Source: Pseudomonadota bacterium (GTDB lineage: Bacteria; Pseudomonadota; Gammaproteobacteria; Burkholderiales; Burkholderiaceae_E). Taken from it: a stretch of DNA of 64,000 nucleotides. The notes below the pieces were generated by a model, which ran no database searches, had not been told where the DNA came from, and saw only the letters and a program-made list of their open reading frames with translations. A program made the translations under genes and the position numbers. Positions 53,700-63,041 of this stretch are shown one piece after another (positions within the stretch are counted from its first letter, which is position 1; every line of letters begins with the position of its first letter). The stretch covers positions 1 through 64,000 of the forward strand of contig JAEWFA010000006.1 of NCBI GenBank assembly GCA_023389055.1. The letters run 5' to 3'.

Positions 53700-54782
53700 T
53701 CAGGATGACGGCGCGCGAGCGACGATGCGCGTGCCTCTTGCCGGCGTCGAATCGACGAGCAGCTCGCCGCCCACGGCGAGCATCCGCTCACGCATGCCGA
53801 GGATGCCGAGCCGCTCGTGATCGGCGACGGCGGTTTCGCTGGCGTCGAAGCCGCACCCGTCGTCGGCGATCGACAAGGACACCGCCAGCCCGTCTCGCTG
53901 CAACGAGATGCGAACCGAATGCGCGTGCGCATGTCGCATCACGTTCGTGAGCGCCTCCTGGCAGACACGGTACAGGGCCGTTTCCACGCGCGCATCGGCA
54001 CGCGCCGCGCCCGCCCGCGTATCGACGCGGACGCGCGTACCGGTACGCGCTGCGAACTGCTCGGCGCAGGTGCGCAGCGACACCGCGAGCCCGTATGCGT
54101 CGAGCACCGGGGGACGCAAGGCTCCGGCGACGTCGCGAACGCTCTCGGCGGTGGCTTCGATGCGCGCGATCGCGTCGTCGAGCCGTGCGGCGACGACGGC
54201 CCGCAGCGACGCGGGAAGCTGGTCCTTCACCAGATGCAGGTCGAGGGTCGCCGCGGCCAGGTCCTGGCCGACGCGATCGTGCAATTCCGCCGAGAGCCGG
54301 CGCCGCTCGCACTCCTGGGCGTCGACGATGCGCCGCGACATCGTGCGCAGGCGCGCCGCGTAGCGGCGCACTTCCTCCTCGGCACGCCGGCGCTCGCTCA
54401 GGTCGATTACCGTCGCCTCCGTCGCGACGAATCCGCCGTTGCGGTCTCGCAGCGCGACGATGTCCAGCGAAGCGGGAAAGACCGTGCCGTCCTTGCGCAC
54501 GAACTCCGCCTGCAGCCCGGTGCGCGCCGCCCCGCCGCGCAGCGCGTCGAAAGCGCGCAGGTACCGGCGCGAGGAGCGGGGGGCCAGCGTGGAGACGAAC
54601 GGGCGCGCGCCGACGAGCTCGCGCCGGGAGAACCCCAACCAGCGCAGCTCCGTGCGATTCATCCGCAGGATCGTTCCGTCGGGCGCAACGCTGTGGTACC
54701 CGCACGGGGCGTTCTCGAAGAGATCGCGAAATCCGGGCCCGTCGTGCCGTTCGCTCACGGAAACGATTGTGGCACCGGCCAC
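53700..54782 (-). CDS. PAS-containing sensor histidine kinase (HisKA_3 type)
   Basis: A 360-residue soluble kinase. A PAS domain spans about 15-130 (FRDLFENAPCGYHSVAPDGTIL; VRKDGTVFPASLDIV). HisKA_3 follows, with the phospho-His in ERRRLSAELHDRVGQDLAAA, and HATPase_c with CQEALTNVMRHAHA and GILGMRERMLAVGG. This type pairs with NarL-family regulators such as the adjacent gene. There is no membrane segment, so it senses a cytoplasmic signal. The start is uncertain: GTG at 54782 or 54758. The promoter must lie in the 110-base divergent gap to 54892. Confidence 0.88.
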   Translation of the reverse strand: MAGATIVSVSERHDGPGFRDLFENAPCGYHSVAPDGTILRMNRTELRWLGFSRRELVGARPFVSTLAPRSSRRYLRAFDALRGGAARTGLQAEFVRKDGTVFPASLDIVALRDRNGGFVATEATVIDLSERRRAEEEVRRYAARLRTMSRRIVDAQECERRRLSAELHDRVGQDLAAATLDLHLVKDQLPASLRAVVAARLDDAIARIEATAESVRDVAGALRPPVLDAYGLAVSLRTCAEQFAARTGTRVRVDTRAGAARADARVETALYRVCQEALTNVMRHAHAHSVRISLQRDGLAVSLSIADDGCGFDASETAVADHERLGILGMRERMLAVGGELLVDSTPARGTRIVARAPSS

Positions 54783-54892
54783 CCTCTCGTTTTCCCCATC
54801 GTGATTCCCCCACAAGGTCTTTACGGATCTCCCGATCGATCTTCGCGAATGCACGCAGTGCAATGGGCCGCAGCGAGGCAGCGAAAGCACGA

Positions 54893-55420
54893 ATGCGCCC
54901 GACGATCGACTACCGGAAGGCAAATCCGGAAGCACTTGCGGCAATGCGCCGCCTGCAGGACTACGTGGGCCGTTGCGGACTCGAAGCCGGCCTGCTAGAA
55001 CTCGTGAAGACGCGCGCTTCCCAGATCAACGGTTGCGCGTACTGCGTCGACATGCATACGAAGGATGCTCGCGCCAACGGCGAAACGGAGCAGCGCCTGT
55101 ACCTGCTGCCGGCGTGGCGCGAAGCGCCGCTCTACGGCGAGCGCGAACGCGCGGCGCTCGCATGGACCGAAGCGCTTACCCGCATCGAGCGAGGCATTCC
55201 CGAAGAAGACTACCGGCTCGCGCGCGAGCAGTTCACCGAGCACGAGCTGGTCGCCCTGTCGATCGCGGTGATCGCGATCAACGGCTGGAATCGCCTGGCG
55301 ATTCCGTTCCGCACGCCGGTCGGCACCTATCACCGCTCGCCGGTCCACGACGCTCGCTCCGGCGACCAGGAGCAGGAGGCGAATCATGAACGAGACGAAG
55401 GAATCGGCAGGCGGCAATGA
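54893..55420 (+). CDS. AhpD-like carboxymuconolactone decarboxylase family protein
   Basis: A 175-residue AhpD-fold protein with MRPTIDYRKANPEALAAMRRLQDYV and the redox motif INGCAYCVDMHTKDAR (C-x2-C-x3-H), then AALAWTEALTRI. It resembles the small alkylhydroperoxidase family. About 20 residues after the usual end (IPFRTPVGTYHRS) extend into a charged tail, and the last 35 bases overlap the start of the next gene in another frame. ATG 54893 starts the family domain; an earlier ATG at 54863 is possible. Confidence 0.88.
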   Translation: MRPTIDYRKANPEALAAMRRLQDYVGRCGLEAGLLELVKTRASQINGCAYCVDMHTKDARANGETEQRLYLLPAWREAPLYGERERAALAWTEALTRIERGIPEEDYRLAREQFTEHELVALSIAVIAINGWNRLAIPFRTPVGTYHRSPVHDARSGDQEQEANHERDEGIGRRQ

Positions 55421-56756
55421 GCCGGGCCTCGACCTGCCCCGCAGGAAGTTCGTCGGCACCGGCGCGGCGATCGGCGCGGCGACGGCAGTCGCCCCGTACC
55501 TGGTTCCGCGCACCGCCCGCGCCCAGAAGAAGACGCTGAAGATCCTGCAGTGGGCGCACTTCGTCCCCGCCTACGACAAGTGGTTCGACAACGAATACAC
55601 GAAGGAGTGGGGCGAGAAGAACGCCACCGAGGTGATCGTCGATCATGTCGGGATTCCGGCGATCAACTCGCGCGCGGCCGCCGAAGTTTCCGCGCAGAAA
55701 GGGCACGACCTCTTCATGTTCCTGTGGCCGGCACCCACCTACGAGACGCAGACGATCGACCACCGGGAAATCTACGAGGAGGTTCAGAACAAGCACGGCA
55801 AGCCGATCGAGCTCGCCGTGAAGAGCACCTTCAATCCGAAGACGAAGCGCTACTTCGGCTTCTCGGACAGCTTCGTCCCAGACCCGGTGAACTACCGGAT
55901 CGACCTGTGGAGCGAGGCGGGCATGGCCGAGGGGCCGCGCAGCTGGGAAGACGTGCACCGGATCGGCAAGAAGATCAAGGACACGAAAAACATTCCGGTC
56001 GGCGTCGGCATGTCGGCCGAGCTCGACACCGCAATGGCGATGCGCACGCTGCTGTATGCCTGGGGCGGCTCGGAGCAGGACGAGCACGGGAAGATCATTC
56101 TCGACTCGAAGGCGACGCTCGATGCGGTGAAGTTCGCCACCGAGCTCTACAAGCAGACGATGACGCCCGAGGTGATGGCCTGGGACGCCTCGTCGAACAA
56201 CCGCGCGCTGATCGCCGGCAAGATTTCGCTGTGCCTGAACGCGATCTCGACGACGCGAACCGCCGAGAACGAGAAGCTGCCGATCGCCGACCAGATCGGG
56301 CTGACGAAGGCGCTGATGGGCGCCACGCGCGCGATCGGCCTCGAGCACGTGATGGACTGCTACGTGATCTGGAAGTTCGCCGAGAACATCGACGGCGCGA
56401 AGAAGTTCCTCGTCGACTACATCGACAACTTCCACCGCGGCTTCGTGGCGAGCCAGTACTACAACTTCCCGTGCTTCTCGAGCACCGTTCCCGACCTCGA
56501 GCAGTTGCTCGCGCAGGATCCGCACAAGCCGATCGGCAAGTACAAGGTGCTCGCCGACGTGACGAAATGGGCGACCAACGTCGGCTACCCCGGATACGCC
56601 AACGCCGCGATCGACGAGATCTTCAATACCTGGGTGCTGAACACGATGTTCGCGAAAGCGGCCTCGGGCGCGGCGTCGCCGGCCGACGCGGTGAAGGAGG
56701 CGCATCGCAAGTGCCAGTCGATCTTCGAGAAGTGGCGCGAGAAGAACCTCGTGTGA
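55386..56756 (+). CDS. ABC transporter periplasmic substrate-binding protein, Tat-exported
   Basis: A 456-residue family-1 solute-binding protein. A twin-arginine signal is visible at residues about 17-46: LPRRKFVGTGAAIGAATAVA ending RTARA before Gln. The mature part begins KKTLKILQWAHFVPAYDKWFDNEYTKEWGEKN, as in sugar-type extracellular binding proteins. AGGAGG lies six bases before ATG 55386. It binds a sugar, polyol or similar small molecule; which one cannot be read. It precedes the ATPase and two permeases on the same strand. Confidence 0.9.
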   Translation: MNETKESAGGNEPGLDLPRRKFVGTGAAIGAATAVAPYLVPRTARAQKKTLKILQWAHFVPAYDKWFDNEYTKEWGEKNATEVIVDHVGIPAINSRAAAEVSAQKGHDLFMFLWPAPTYETQTIDHREIYEEVQNKHGKPIELAVKSTFNPKTKRYFGFSDSFVPDPVNYRIDLWSEAGMAEGPRSWEDVHRIGKKIKDTKNIPVGVGMSAELDTAMAMRTLLYAWGGSEQDEHGKIILDSKATLDAVKFATELYKQTMTPEVMAWDASSNNRALIAGKISLCLNAISTTRTAENEKLPIADQIGLTKALMGATRAIGLEHVMDCYVIWKFAENIDGAKKFLVDYIDNFHRGFVASQYYNFPCFSSTVPDLEQLLAQDPHKPIGKYKVLADVTKWATNVGYPGYANAAIDEIFNTWVLNTMFAKAASGAASPADAVKEAHRKCQSIFEKWREKNLV

Positions 56757-56802
56757 GTCCGGGCACGGACAGGCTCCCGAAGGTCGGCGAAGAGGCGCGA
56801 CG

Positions 56803-57831
56803 ATGGCCACGGTAGAGACACGCGAACTGAGCAAGCGCTTCGACGGCGCGGCTGCGGTCGATCGCATCGACCTCGCCGTGCGAGAAGGCGAATTCCTCGT
56901 GCTGCTCGGGCCGTCGGGCTGCGGCAAGACGACGCTGCTGCGAATGCTCGCGGGACTCGAGACGCCCACTTCGGGCGACATCCTGATCGGAGGGCGCGTC
57001 GTCACGCGCCTGCCGCCGCGCGCGCGCGACATCGCGATGGTGTTCCAGAGCTACGCGCTGTATCCGCACCTGTCCGTCTACCGCAACATCGCCTTTCCGT
57101 TGAAGGCGGCCGGCATGCCGCGGCGCGAGGTCGACGAGAAGGTCGAGCGTGCCGCGGCGATGTTCGGCATCGGCAGGCTGCTCGCGCGCAAGCCGCGGCA
57201 GCTGTCGGGCGGGGAGCGCCAGCGCGTGGCGCTCGCGCGCGCGGTGGTGCGCAACCCGGTCGTGTTCCTGCTCGACGAGCCGCTGTCGAACCTCGATGCC
57301 AAGCTGCGCACGTCGGCGCGCGACGAACTGCAGCAGTTCCAGCGCGGCCTGGCCACGACGACGATCTACGTCACGCACGACCAGATCGAGGCGATGGGGC
57401 TGGGCGATCGCATCGCGGTGCTCGAGCACGGGCGCATCCACCAGCTCGGCACGCCGGCCGCGGTCTATCACGATCCGGCCGACACCTTCGTCGCGACCTT
57501 CATCGGCAGCCCGCCGATGAACCTGTTGCGCACCGACGGCGTCGTCTGCGGCTTTCGCCCCGAGCACCTGCTGCCGGTATCGTGCATCGACGCATCCGAG
57601 CCGCGCACCGCGATGCCGATGACGGTCACGCGCATCGAGAACCTCGGGGCCGACCGCCTCGTCTACGCAACGCTCGAGGCGCCGAACCCGGAAACGAAGG
57701 TGATCTCCCGCCTGCCTTCGACGATCGACGTGCCGATCGAGAGCGGACGCCGCTACGAGTTCGCACTGTGCCGGCGCAACTTTCGCTACTTCGATCCTGA
57801 ATCGGGCGCCGCTCGCCCGCCGCCGTCGTGA
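56803..57831 (+). CDS. ABC transporter ATP-binding protein (MalK/UgpC type)
   Basis: A 342-residue ATPase. Walker A LLGPSGCGKTTLLRMLAG, Q loop VFQSYALYPHL, signature LSGGERQRVALARAVV and Walker B VFLLDEPLSNLDA are intact, and a C-terminal regulatory (TOBE-like) domain occupies about 235-340, as in MalK/UgpC. It powers import with the two downstream permeases. Its TGA overlaps the GTG start of the first permease (57828-57831). Confidence 0.94.
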   Translation: MATVETRELSKRFDGAAAVDRIDLAVREGEFLVLLGPSGCGKTTLLRMLAGLETPTSGDILIGGRVVTRLPPRARDIAMVFQSYALYPHLSVYRNIAFPLKAAGMPRREVDEKVERAAAMFGIGRLLARKPRQLSGGERQRVALARAVVRNPVVFLLDEPLSNLDAKLRTSARDELQQFQRGLATTTIYVTHDQIEAMGLGDRIAVLEHGRIHQLGTPAAVYHDPADTFVATFIGSPPMNLLRTDGVVCGFRPEHLLPVSCIDASEPRTAMPMTVTRIENLGADRLVYATLEAPNPETKVISRLPSTIDVPIESGRRYEFALCRRNFRYFDPESGAARPPPS

Positions 57832-58766
57832 GCGCGACGGGGGTTACGCACACGACCGACGGCGCGGCGCGCTGGCGGGCGAACTGGCTCGACGACGAGG
57901 CGACGCTGGGCCGCCTGCTGCTCGCACCTGCCGTGATCTACATTGCGGCGCTCGTCGGCTTTCCGTTCCTGCTGGCGATCGCGTACAGCGTCAGCGACGC
58001 CACCGTGGGCAGCACGGCGCTCGACTTCGTCGGCCTGCGCAATTTCCGTCGGGTACTCGACGACCCCACGTTCTGGACGTCGCTGCGCAACGCGCTGGTG
58101 TTCACGCTCGTTTCGCAGTTCTTCGTCGTCGTGCTCGGCAAGGTACTGGCGATGGCTTTGTACCGCGATTTTCGCGGCAAGTGGTTCGTGCGCCTGCTGA
58201 TCCTGCTGCCGTGGGTCGCGCCGATCTCGCTCGGGTCGATCGGCTGGTTGTGGATCTTCGACCCGGTCTACAGCGTGCTGAACTGGAGCGCGCGCGCGCT
58301 GCACCTCTTCGGCCCGGACACCTGGCCGGTGTGGCTCGGGCAACCGCATCTGGCGATGGCGTCGGTGATCCTCGTCGACGTCTGGCGACTGCTGCCGCTG
58401 GCCACCGTGATCATTCTCGCCGGGCTGTCGGCAATCCCGCAGGACATCCACGACGCGGCGCAAGTCGACGGAGCCGGTTTCTGGCGCCACCTGTTCATGA
58501 TCAACCTGCCGCTGGTGATGCCGATCATGCTGGTGGCGCTGCTGTTCGGCATCGTCTTCACCTTCACCGACCTGATCGTCATCTACGTGCTCACGCGCGG
58601 CGGACCCTTCGACACGACGCAGGTGATCGCGAGCTACGCGTTCTTCACGGGCATCGAAGGCGGCGACCTCGCCTCGGGTGCGGCGATCGCGCTGTTCCTG
58701 TTCCCCGTGCTGGTCGCGGTGGCGATCGTCTTCCTCACGGTCGCGCGCAAGGCGGAGGTGGCATGA
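57828..58766 (+). CDS. ABC transporter permease, MalF/UgpA type
   Basis: A 312-residue permease with six or seven helices. FPFLLAIAYSVSDATVG opens it, and the EAA loop IPQDIHDAAQVDGAGFWRHLFMINLPLVMP, with the invariant Gly, couples to the ATPase. GTG 57828 overlaps the ATPase stop. It forms a heterodimer with the next permease. Stop overlaps the next ATG (58763-58766). Confidence 0.94.
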   Translation: MSATGVTHTTDGAARWRANWLDDEATLGRLLLAPAVIYIAALVGFPFLLAIAYSVSDATVGSTALDFVGLRNFRRVLDDPTFWTSLRNALVFTLVSQFFVVVLGKVLAMALYRDFRGKWFVRLLILLPWVAPISLGSIGWLWIFDPVYSVLNWSARALHLFGPDTWPVWLGQPHLAMASVILVDVWRLLPLATVIILAGLSAIPQDIHDAAQVDGAGFWRHLFMINLPLVMPIMLVALLFGIVFTFTDLIVIYVLTRGGPFDTTQVIASYAFFTGIEGGDLASGAAIALFLFPVLVAVAIVFLTVARKAEVA

Positions 58767-59632
58767 GAAGACGCGTCGCCAGTGACGGCTTCTACGCCGC
58801 GCGACGCGGGCTCGCGCGTGCCGGCCACGTGCTCGTCCTCGCCGCCTTCGTCACTTTTCTCGCCTTCCCGTTCTACTGGATGGTGCTGACCACCTTCAAG
58901 GAAACGCGAGACCTGGTGGACACGCAGCACAACCCGTTCGTGTTCAACCTGCCGCCGACCTTCGAGAATCTTCGCGTGCTGTTCCAGGACACGCTGTTCG
59001 GCCAGTGGATCCTGAATACGCTGTACGTCGGCGTGCTCGTCACCGTCATCACGCTGGTGCTGTCGGTGCCGGCCGGGTACTCGCTGGCCCGGCTCACCGG
59101 GCGCTGGGGCCACCGACTCGCGATCGGCATCTTCCTGACCTACCTCATCCCGCCGACGATCCTGTTCATCCCGTTCTCGCGAATCATCGGCAACCTGGGC
59201 CTGCAGGACTCGTTGTGGTCGCTCGTGCTCGTCTATCCGAGCTTCACTGTGCCGTTCTGCACCTGGCTGATGATGGGCTTCTTCAAGTCGATTCCGCGCG
59301 ACATCGAGGAGGCTGCGATGATCGACGGGCTGTCGCGCTTTCGCGCCTTCGTGCGCGTCGTCGTGCCGGTGTCCAGCGCCGGCATCCTCACGGTCGTGAT
59401 CTTCACGCTGACGCTCGTGATGCAGGAGTTCGTCTACGCGCTCACCTTCATCACGACGTCGGCGCACTACACGGTGAGCGTCGGCGTGCCGACCTTCCTG
59501 GTGCGCGGCGACGTCTACTTCTGGGGATCGCTGATGGGCGCGTGCCTTATCGTCAGCCTTCCCGTGGCGGTGCTGTACAACTTCTTCGTCGACCGCTTCG
59601 TCGCGGGGTTCACGGTTGGCGCCGTGAAGTAG
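58763..59632 (+). CDS. ABC transporter permease, MalG/UgpE type
   Basis: A 289-residue permease with six helices. FPFYWMVLTTFKETRDL is a typical N-terminus, and the EAA loop reads IPRDIEEAAMIDGLSRFRAFVRVVVPVS. It completes the importer with the binding protein, ATPase and other permease. TAG stop at 59630-59632 is followed four bases later by a hairpin. Confidence 0.94.
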   Translation: MRRRVASDGFYAARRGLARAGHVLVLAAFVTFLAFPFYWMVLTTFKETRDLVDTQHNPFVFNLPPTFENLRVLFQDTLFGQWILNTLYVGVLVTVITLVLSVPAGYSLARLTGRWGHRLAIGIFLTYLIPPTILFIPFSRIIGNLGLQDSLWSLVLVYPSFTVPFCTWLMMGFFKSIPRDIEEAAMIDGLSRFRAFVRVVVPVSSAGILTVVIFTLTLVMQEFVYALTFITTSAHYTVSVGVPTFLVRGDVYFWGSLMGACLIVSLPVAVLYNFFVDRFVAGFTVGAVK

Positions 59633-59636
59633 GCAG

Positions 59637-59657
59637 CCGCAGCCTGCCGCTGCGGCG
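59637..59657 (+). terminator. Hairpin after the ABC importer operon
   Basis: GCCGCAG-CCTGCCG-CTGCGGC begins four bases after the last permease stop: seven perfect pairs, seven-base loop. No T-run follows, so Rho-independent termination would be partial. The rest of the 142-base gap to 59774 shows nothing recognisable. Confidence 0.35.
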
Positions 59658-59774
59658 GCCGGTCCGCGGCGGGCTTCGGCGTAGTGCTGCGAAACGCGGC
59701 ATTTTCGGGCCAAGCGGCCTCGGCCCGGCCGGTGTTTTGCAGCGAAGCGCGCGATGGTTGCAGCCGGCGAGGCG

Positions 59775-60317
59775 CTATCGGGCGCTTTGCGCGCCGGGGC
59801 GCTTGTGGTGGTCGTCGTTGTTGGCTTGGTCGTCGAGCAGGCCCTCGTCCTCGAGTTTGGCATCGTCGGTCGCGTGCGGGTCGCCGATCGCATCGTCGTC
59901 GCCGATCGCATCCGCGTCGGCGAGCGCCTCCGATTCGCGGAAGCGCTCGACGTCGTCGCGCGGGTCGGCGGTGCTCGGATCGGAGTCGACCGGAATGATG
60001 CGATCGACGCCGATGTCGCGATCGGTCCGCAGCGGATCGCGCCCGGCGCTCGCGCGCTCGCCGGTGCCCGAGGAATCGCTGTCGCCGGACAGGTTGCCGT
60101 CGCCGATGTCGGGTCCGGCGGTGTTCGTTTCCGCCCCGTCCGGATCCTCGTTCGTGCCGCGAGCGAGCCCGATGTCCGGAGCGTCGGTCAATCCGGGTGC
60201 GCCTGCGATGTCGCTGCCCGAGTCGGAGCTGTCGCTGGGGCCGAGCGAGCCAACGCCGTGGCCCTTGCCGGTCTTGCCCGGCTCCTCGCCCGTGTAATCA
60301 AGGGTGCTGTCGGCCAT
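59775..60317 (-). CDS. Acidic low-complexity protein of unknown function
   Basis: A 180-residue protein very rich in Asp, Gly, Ser, Ala and Glu, with no Cys or Trp and few hydrophobics, probably unfolded. The stretch KGHGVGSLGPSDSSDSGSD near residue 20 recurs in small proteobacterial proteins that I recall only as 'hypothetical' (sometimes wrongly called chemotaxis or transport proteins). A run of DDAIGD/DADAIGDD repeats lies at about 133-150. AAGGAG precedes ATG 60317, so it is translated. It may be a stress or calcium-binding disordered protein (speculation). Confidence 0.75.
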   Translation of the reverse strand: MADSTLDYTGEEPGKTGKGHGVGSLGPSDSSDSGSDIAGAPGLTDAPDIGLARGTNEDPDGAETNTAGPDIGDGNLSGDSDSSGTGERASAGRDPLRTDRDIGVDRIIPVDSDPSTADPRDDVERFRESEALADADAIGDDDAIGDPHATDDAKLEDEGLLDDQANNDDHHKRPGAQSAR

Positions 60318-60420
60318 TGCCGTCTCCTTCAGGGAAAGAGGCGTGCAGCAAGCGTCGTGCCGGACACGACGGAGTCACCTCGCCGGAACGCCATGAAGCG
60401 CGCGCCGGCGAGTGCCGCTC

Positions 60421-62883
60421 TCACCCCGCCGGCAACGCGTACGCGATCACCGCGTCGCCCGCCTTCGTGCCCAGCGATCCGTGCCCACCCGCGACGACGA
60501 CCAGGTATTGCCGACCGTCCTTTCCGAGGTACGTCATCGGCGTTGCCTGGCCGCCGGCCGGCAACCGCGCGCGCCACAGCTGCTTGCCGGTCGCCACGTC
60601 GTATCCGCGTACGTAGTAATCGAGCGTGCCCGACAGGAACGCGATCCCCGAGGCAGTGACGATCGGGCCACCGAGGTCGGGCACGCCCATCCGCAACGGC
60701 AACGGGACCGGCGAGCGATCTCGCACCGTGCCGTTCTTGTGCCGCCAGATCACCTTGCCGGTGCGCAGGTCGGCGGCTGCGACGTATCCCCACGGCGGCG
60801 CCTGACAGGGGATACCGAGCATCGAAACGAAGGGCTCGAGCTTCACGGCGAAAGGCGCGCCGAAGTTCTCGTTCAGCGCAGGCAGGCTGCCCTGCGGCGC
60901 GCGTCCGCCCTGCTGCACGTAGAGCTTCCGGTCGTTCTCGCGCGGCACCAGCTTCGAGACGAACGCGAGATACGCGGGCGTCGTGAACGCGATTTCGCGC
61001 ACCGGATCCACTGCGACGCCGCCCCAGTTGAAGACGCCGAAGTTGCCCGGATAGACCAACGTTCCCTGCTTCGACGGCGGCGTGAAGCGCCCCTCGTAGC
61101 GCAGCCGGTGAAACGCAATGCGGCAGGCGAGCTGGTCGAACATCGTCGCTCCCCACATGTCGCGGCCCTCGAGCGGCTTCGGCGCGAACGACAGGGCCGA
61201 CGACGGCTGCGTCGCGGCGGCGCGATCGTCGAGCGCCGCTCCCTGCGGCGCGGGCTTCTCGGCGACGGGCAGCAACGGCTTGCCGCTGCGCCGGTCGAGC
61301 ACGTAGACGTCGCCCTGCTTGGTCGGCTGCACCAACGCCGGCACCGTCTGTCCGTCGATGCGCAGGTCGACGAGGCTCGGCTGTGCCGGCACGTCGTAGT
61401 CCCAAAGATCGTGGTGCACGGTCTGGAAGACCCATTGCGGTTTCCCGGTGTCGAGATCGAGCGCGACCACCGACGACGAGAATCGCTCTTCGGCCGGGCT
61501 GCGCTTGGCGCCGTACTGGTCCGGCGGCGCGTTGCCCATCGGCAGATAGACGAGCCCGAGCTGCGGATCGACGCTGGCGATGGACCAGCTGTTGGGCGAG
61601 TTCGGCGTGTAGGTCCGGTCGGGCGCGATGGGCGCCGTCTCGTCCGGGTTTCCCGAATCGAAGTTCCAGACGAGAGCGCCGCTGTTCGCGTCGTAGGCGC
61701 GAATCACCCCGGAGGTCTCGTGCGTCGAGACGTTGTCGAGCACCGTCCCGCCGACGACGATCAGGCCGTGCGCAACGACGACCGGCGACGTCGAGTAGTA
61801 CCCGCCCGGATTCACGTTCGGCATGTTCGCCCACAGGTCGATCTGGCCGCTTCCGTCGCCGAAGGCCTTGCACACCGACCCGCTGTCCGGATCGATCGCG
61901 ATGATCCGGCCATCGGCCGTCGACATGAAAAGCTTCGCGCCGCAGCGCTCGACGGTCGGCCCCTCGACGGCGGCGATCGGAAGATCGGCCTTCGACGAGC
62001 GACGCACCGTCGCCTCGTCGCGCAGGGCGGCCTGCGCTGGCGTCGCGCGGCCGTCGTCGTACGACAGCCCGCGGCAGGTGAGGTGTTGCAGGGCAAGTTC
62101 GCCGCGGATCTTCGGGTCGTATTCCCAGATCCTTTCGCCGGTCGTCGCATCGAGCGCGATGACGTGCTGGTGCGGCGTACACAGGAACAGGCGCTCGCCG
62201 ACTTTCAGCGGCGTGACCTCGAAAGTGGTTTCGGGCGGATCGCCGTTCTGCCCGCGCAGGTCGCCCGTCTCGAAACGCCACGCGACCTCCAGTTGCGAGA
62301 CGTTCTGCGGCGTGACCTGCGACAGCGGCGAATATCGACGCCCTGCCTCGGTGCGGCCGTAGGCGTGCCAGTCTTGCTTCGGCACGTCGGAGAGCGTGTG
62401 AGAGGCGCCTTTCGCGCCGTCGTGCGCAACGGTGCCGTCGATGCGATGCGGATGCGCGAACCACGACGCGACCCCGACGAACAGGAAGAGCGCGAGCGAA
62501 GCGGCGAGTGCCGCGCGCGCCGGCCACCAGCGACGATCGCGCCGCTCGTCGTCGCCCAGCCGGCGCGCGACCCAGGCACTCACCAGCAGCAGGCCGACGA
62601 GAAACACGACGTCGCCGCGCGCGGCGAGCGGCCACCAATCGAGGCCGGATTCCCACAACGCCCAGGCGAGGGTGCCGATCACCACCGCGGCATACAGCCA
62701 CAGCGCCGCACGACGCCTTCGCCACAGCAGCCACGCGACGACGAGCAGCGCAGCGCCCGCGACCGCGTAGTACCACGAGCCGCCCAGGGACACGAGCCAG
62801 GCACCCGCCCCGAGCAGGTACAGGCCCATCAGCGCGACGACGATCGCAATCAGCGTCAGCCAGCCGCCCGGTCTTCCCGCCAT
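60421..62883 (-). CDS. gcd: Membrane-bound PQQ-dependent glucose dehydrogenase
   Basis: An 820-residue quinoprotein. Five N-terminal helices (residues about 5-155) anchor it and bind ubiquinone; the remaining beta-propeller faces the periplasm. Hallmarks: DWHAYGRTEAGRRYSPLSQ, VTPLKVGERLFLCTPHQHVIALD, HLTCRGLSYDD, PNSPNSWSIASVDPQLGLVYLPMG, VHHDLWDYDVPAQPSLVD and the C-terminal YLVVVAGGHGSLGTKAGD. It oxidises glucose (or a related aldose/quinate) with electrons to the respiratory chain. GGAG precedes ATG 62883; the longer upstream frame lacks a conserved sequence. No pqq genes are present here. Confidence 0.93.
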   Translation of the reverse strand: MAGRPGGWLTLIAIVVALMGLYLLGAGAWLVSLGGSWYYAVAGAALLVVAWLLWRRRRAALWLYAAVVIGTLAWALWESGLDWWPLAARGDVVFLVGLLLVSAWVARRLGDDERRDRRWWPARAALAASLALFLFVGVASWFAHPHRIDGTVAHDGAKGASHTLSDVPKQDWHAYGRTEAGRRYSPLSQVTPQNVSQLEVAWRFETGDLRGQNGDPPETTFEVTPLKVGERLFLCTPHQHVIALDATTGERIWEYDPKIRGELALQHLTCRGLSYDDGRATPAQAALRDEATVRRSSKADLPIAAVEGPTVERCGAKLFMSTADGRIIAIDPDSGSVCKAFGDGSGQIDLWANMPNVNPGGYYSTSPVVVAHGLIVVGGTVLDNVSTHETSGVIRAYDANSGALVWNFDSGNPDETAPIAPDRTYTPNSPNSWSIASVDPQLGLVYLPMGNAPPDQYGAKRSPAEERFSSSVVALDLDTGKPQWVFQTVHHDLWDYDVPAQPSLVDLRIDGQTVPALVQPTKQGDVYVLDRRSGKPLLPVAEKPAPQGAALDDRAAATQPSSALSFAPKPLEGRDMWGATMFDQLACRIAFHRLRYEGRFTPPSKQGTLVYPGNFGVFNWGGVAVDPVREIAFTTPAYLAFVSKLVPRENDRKLYVQQGGRAPQGSLPALNENFGAPFAVKLEPFVSMLGIPCQAPPWGYVAAADLRTGKVIWRHKNGTVRDRSPVPLPLRMGVPDLGGPIVTASGIAFLSGTLDYYVRGYDVATGKQLWRARLPAGGQATPMTYLGKDGRQYLVVVAGGHGSLGTKAGDAVIAYALPAG

Positions 62884-62980
62884 TTCCTCGCTCCGGTGAA
62901 ATTCGGTTTCGACGAGAGCGGGCCGCAAGTCGCGGTCCTGACCGGGAAAGCCCGGTCTCGTATCGACCCGCTCGGTTTCC

Positions 62981-63008
62981 TTGACACCCACCGGCATGGG
63001 GGCATAGG
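62981..63008 (+). promoter_or_regulatory. Candidate sigma-70 promoter of the MalT-like regulator gene
   Basis: A perfect -35 TTGACA (62981-62986) is followed 16 bases later by CATAGG (63003-63008), three of six matches to TATAAT. The predicted start near 63016 leaves a 26-base leader to TTG 63042. It lies in the 158-base divergent gap with gcd. Confidence 0.4.
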
Positions 63009-63041
63009 TTCGATGCCCCCTGTCCGATCGGGTTTGCGCCG

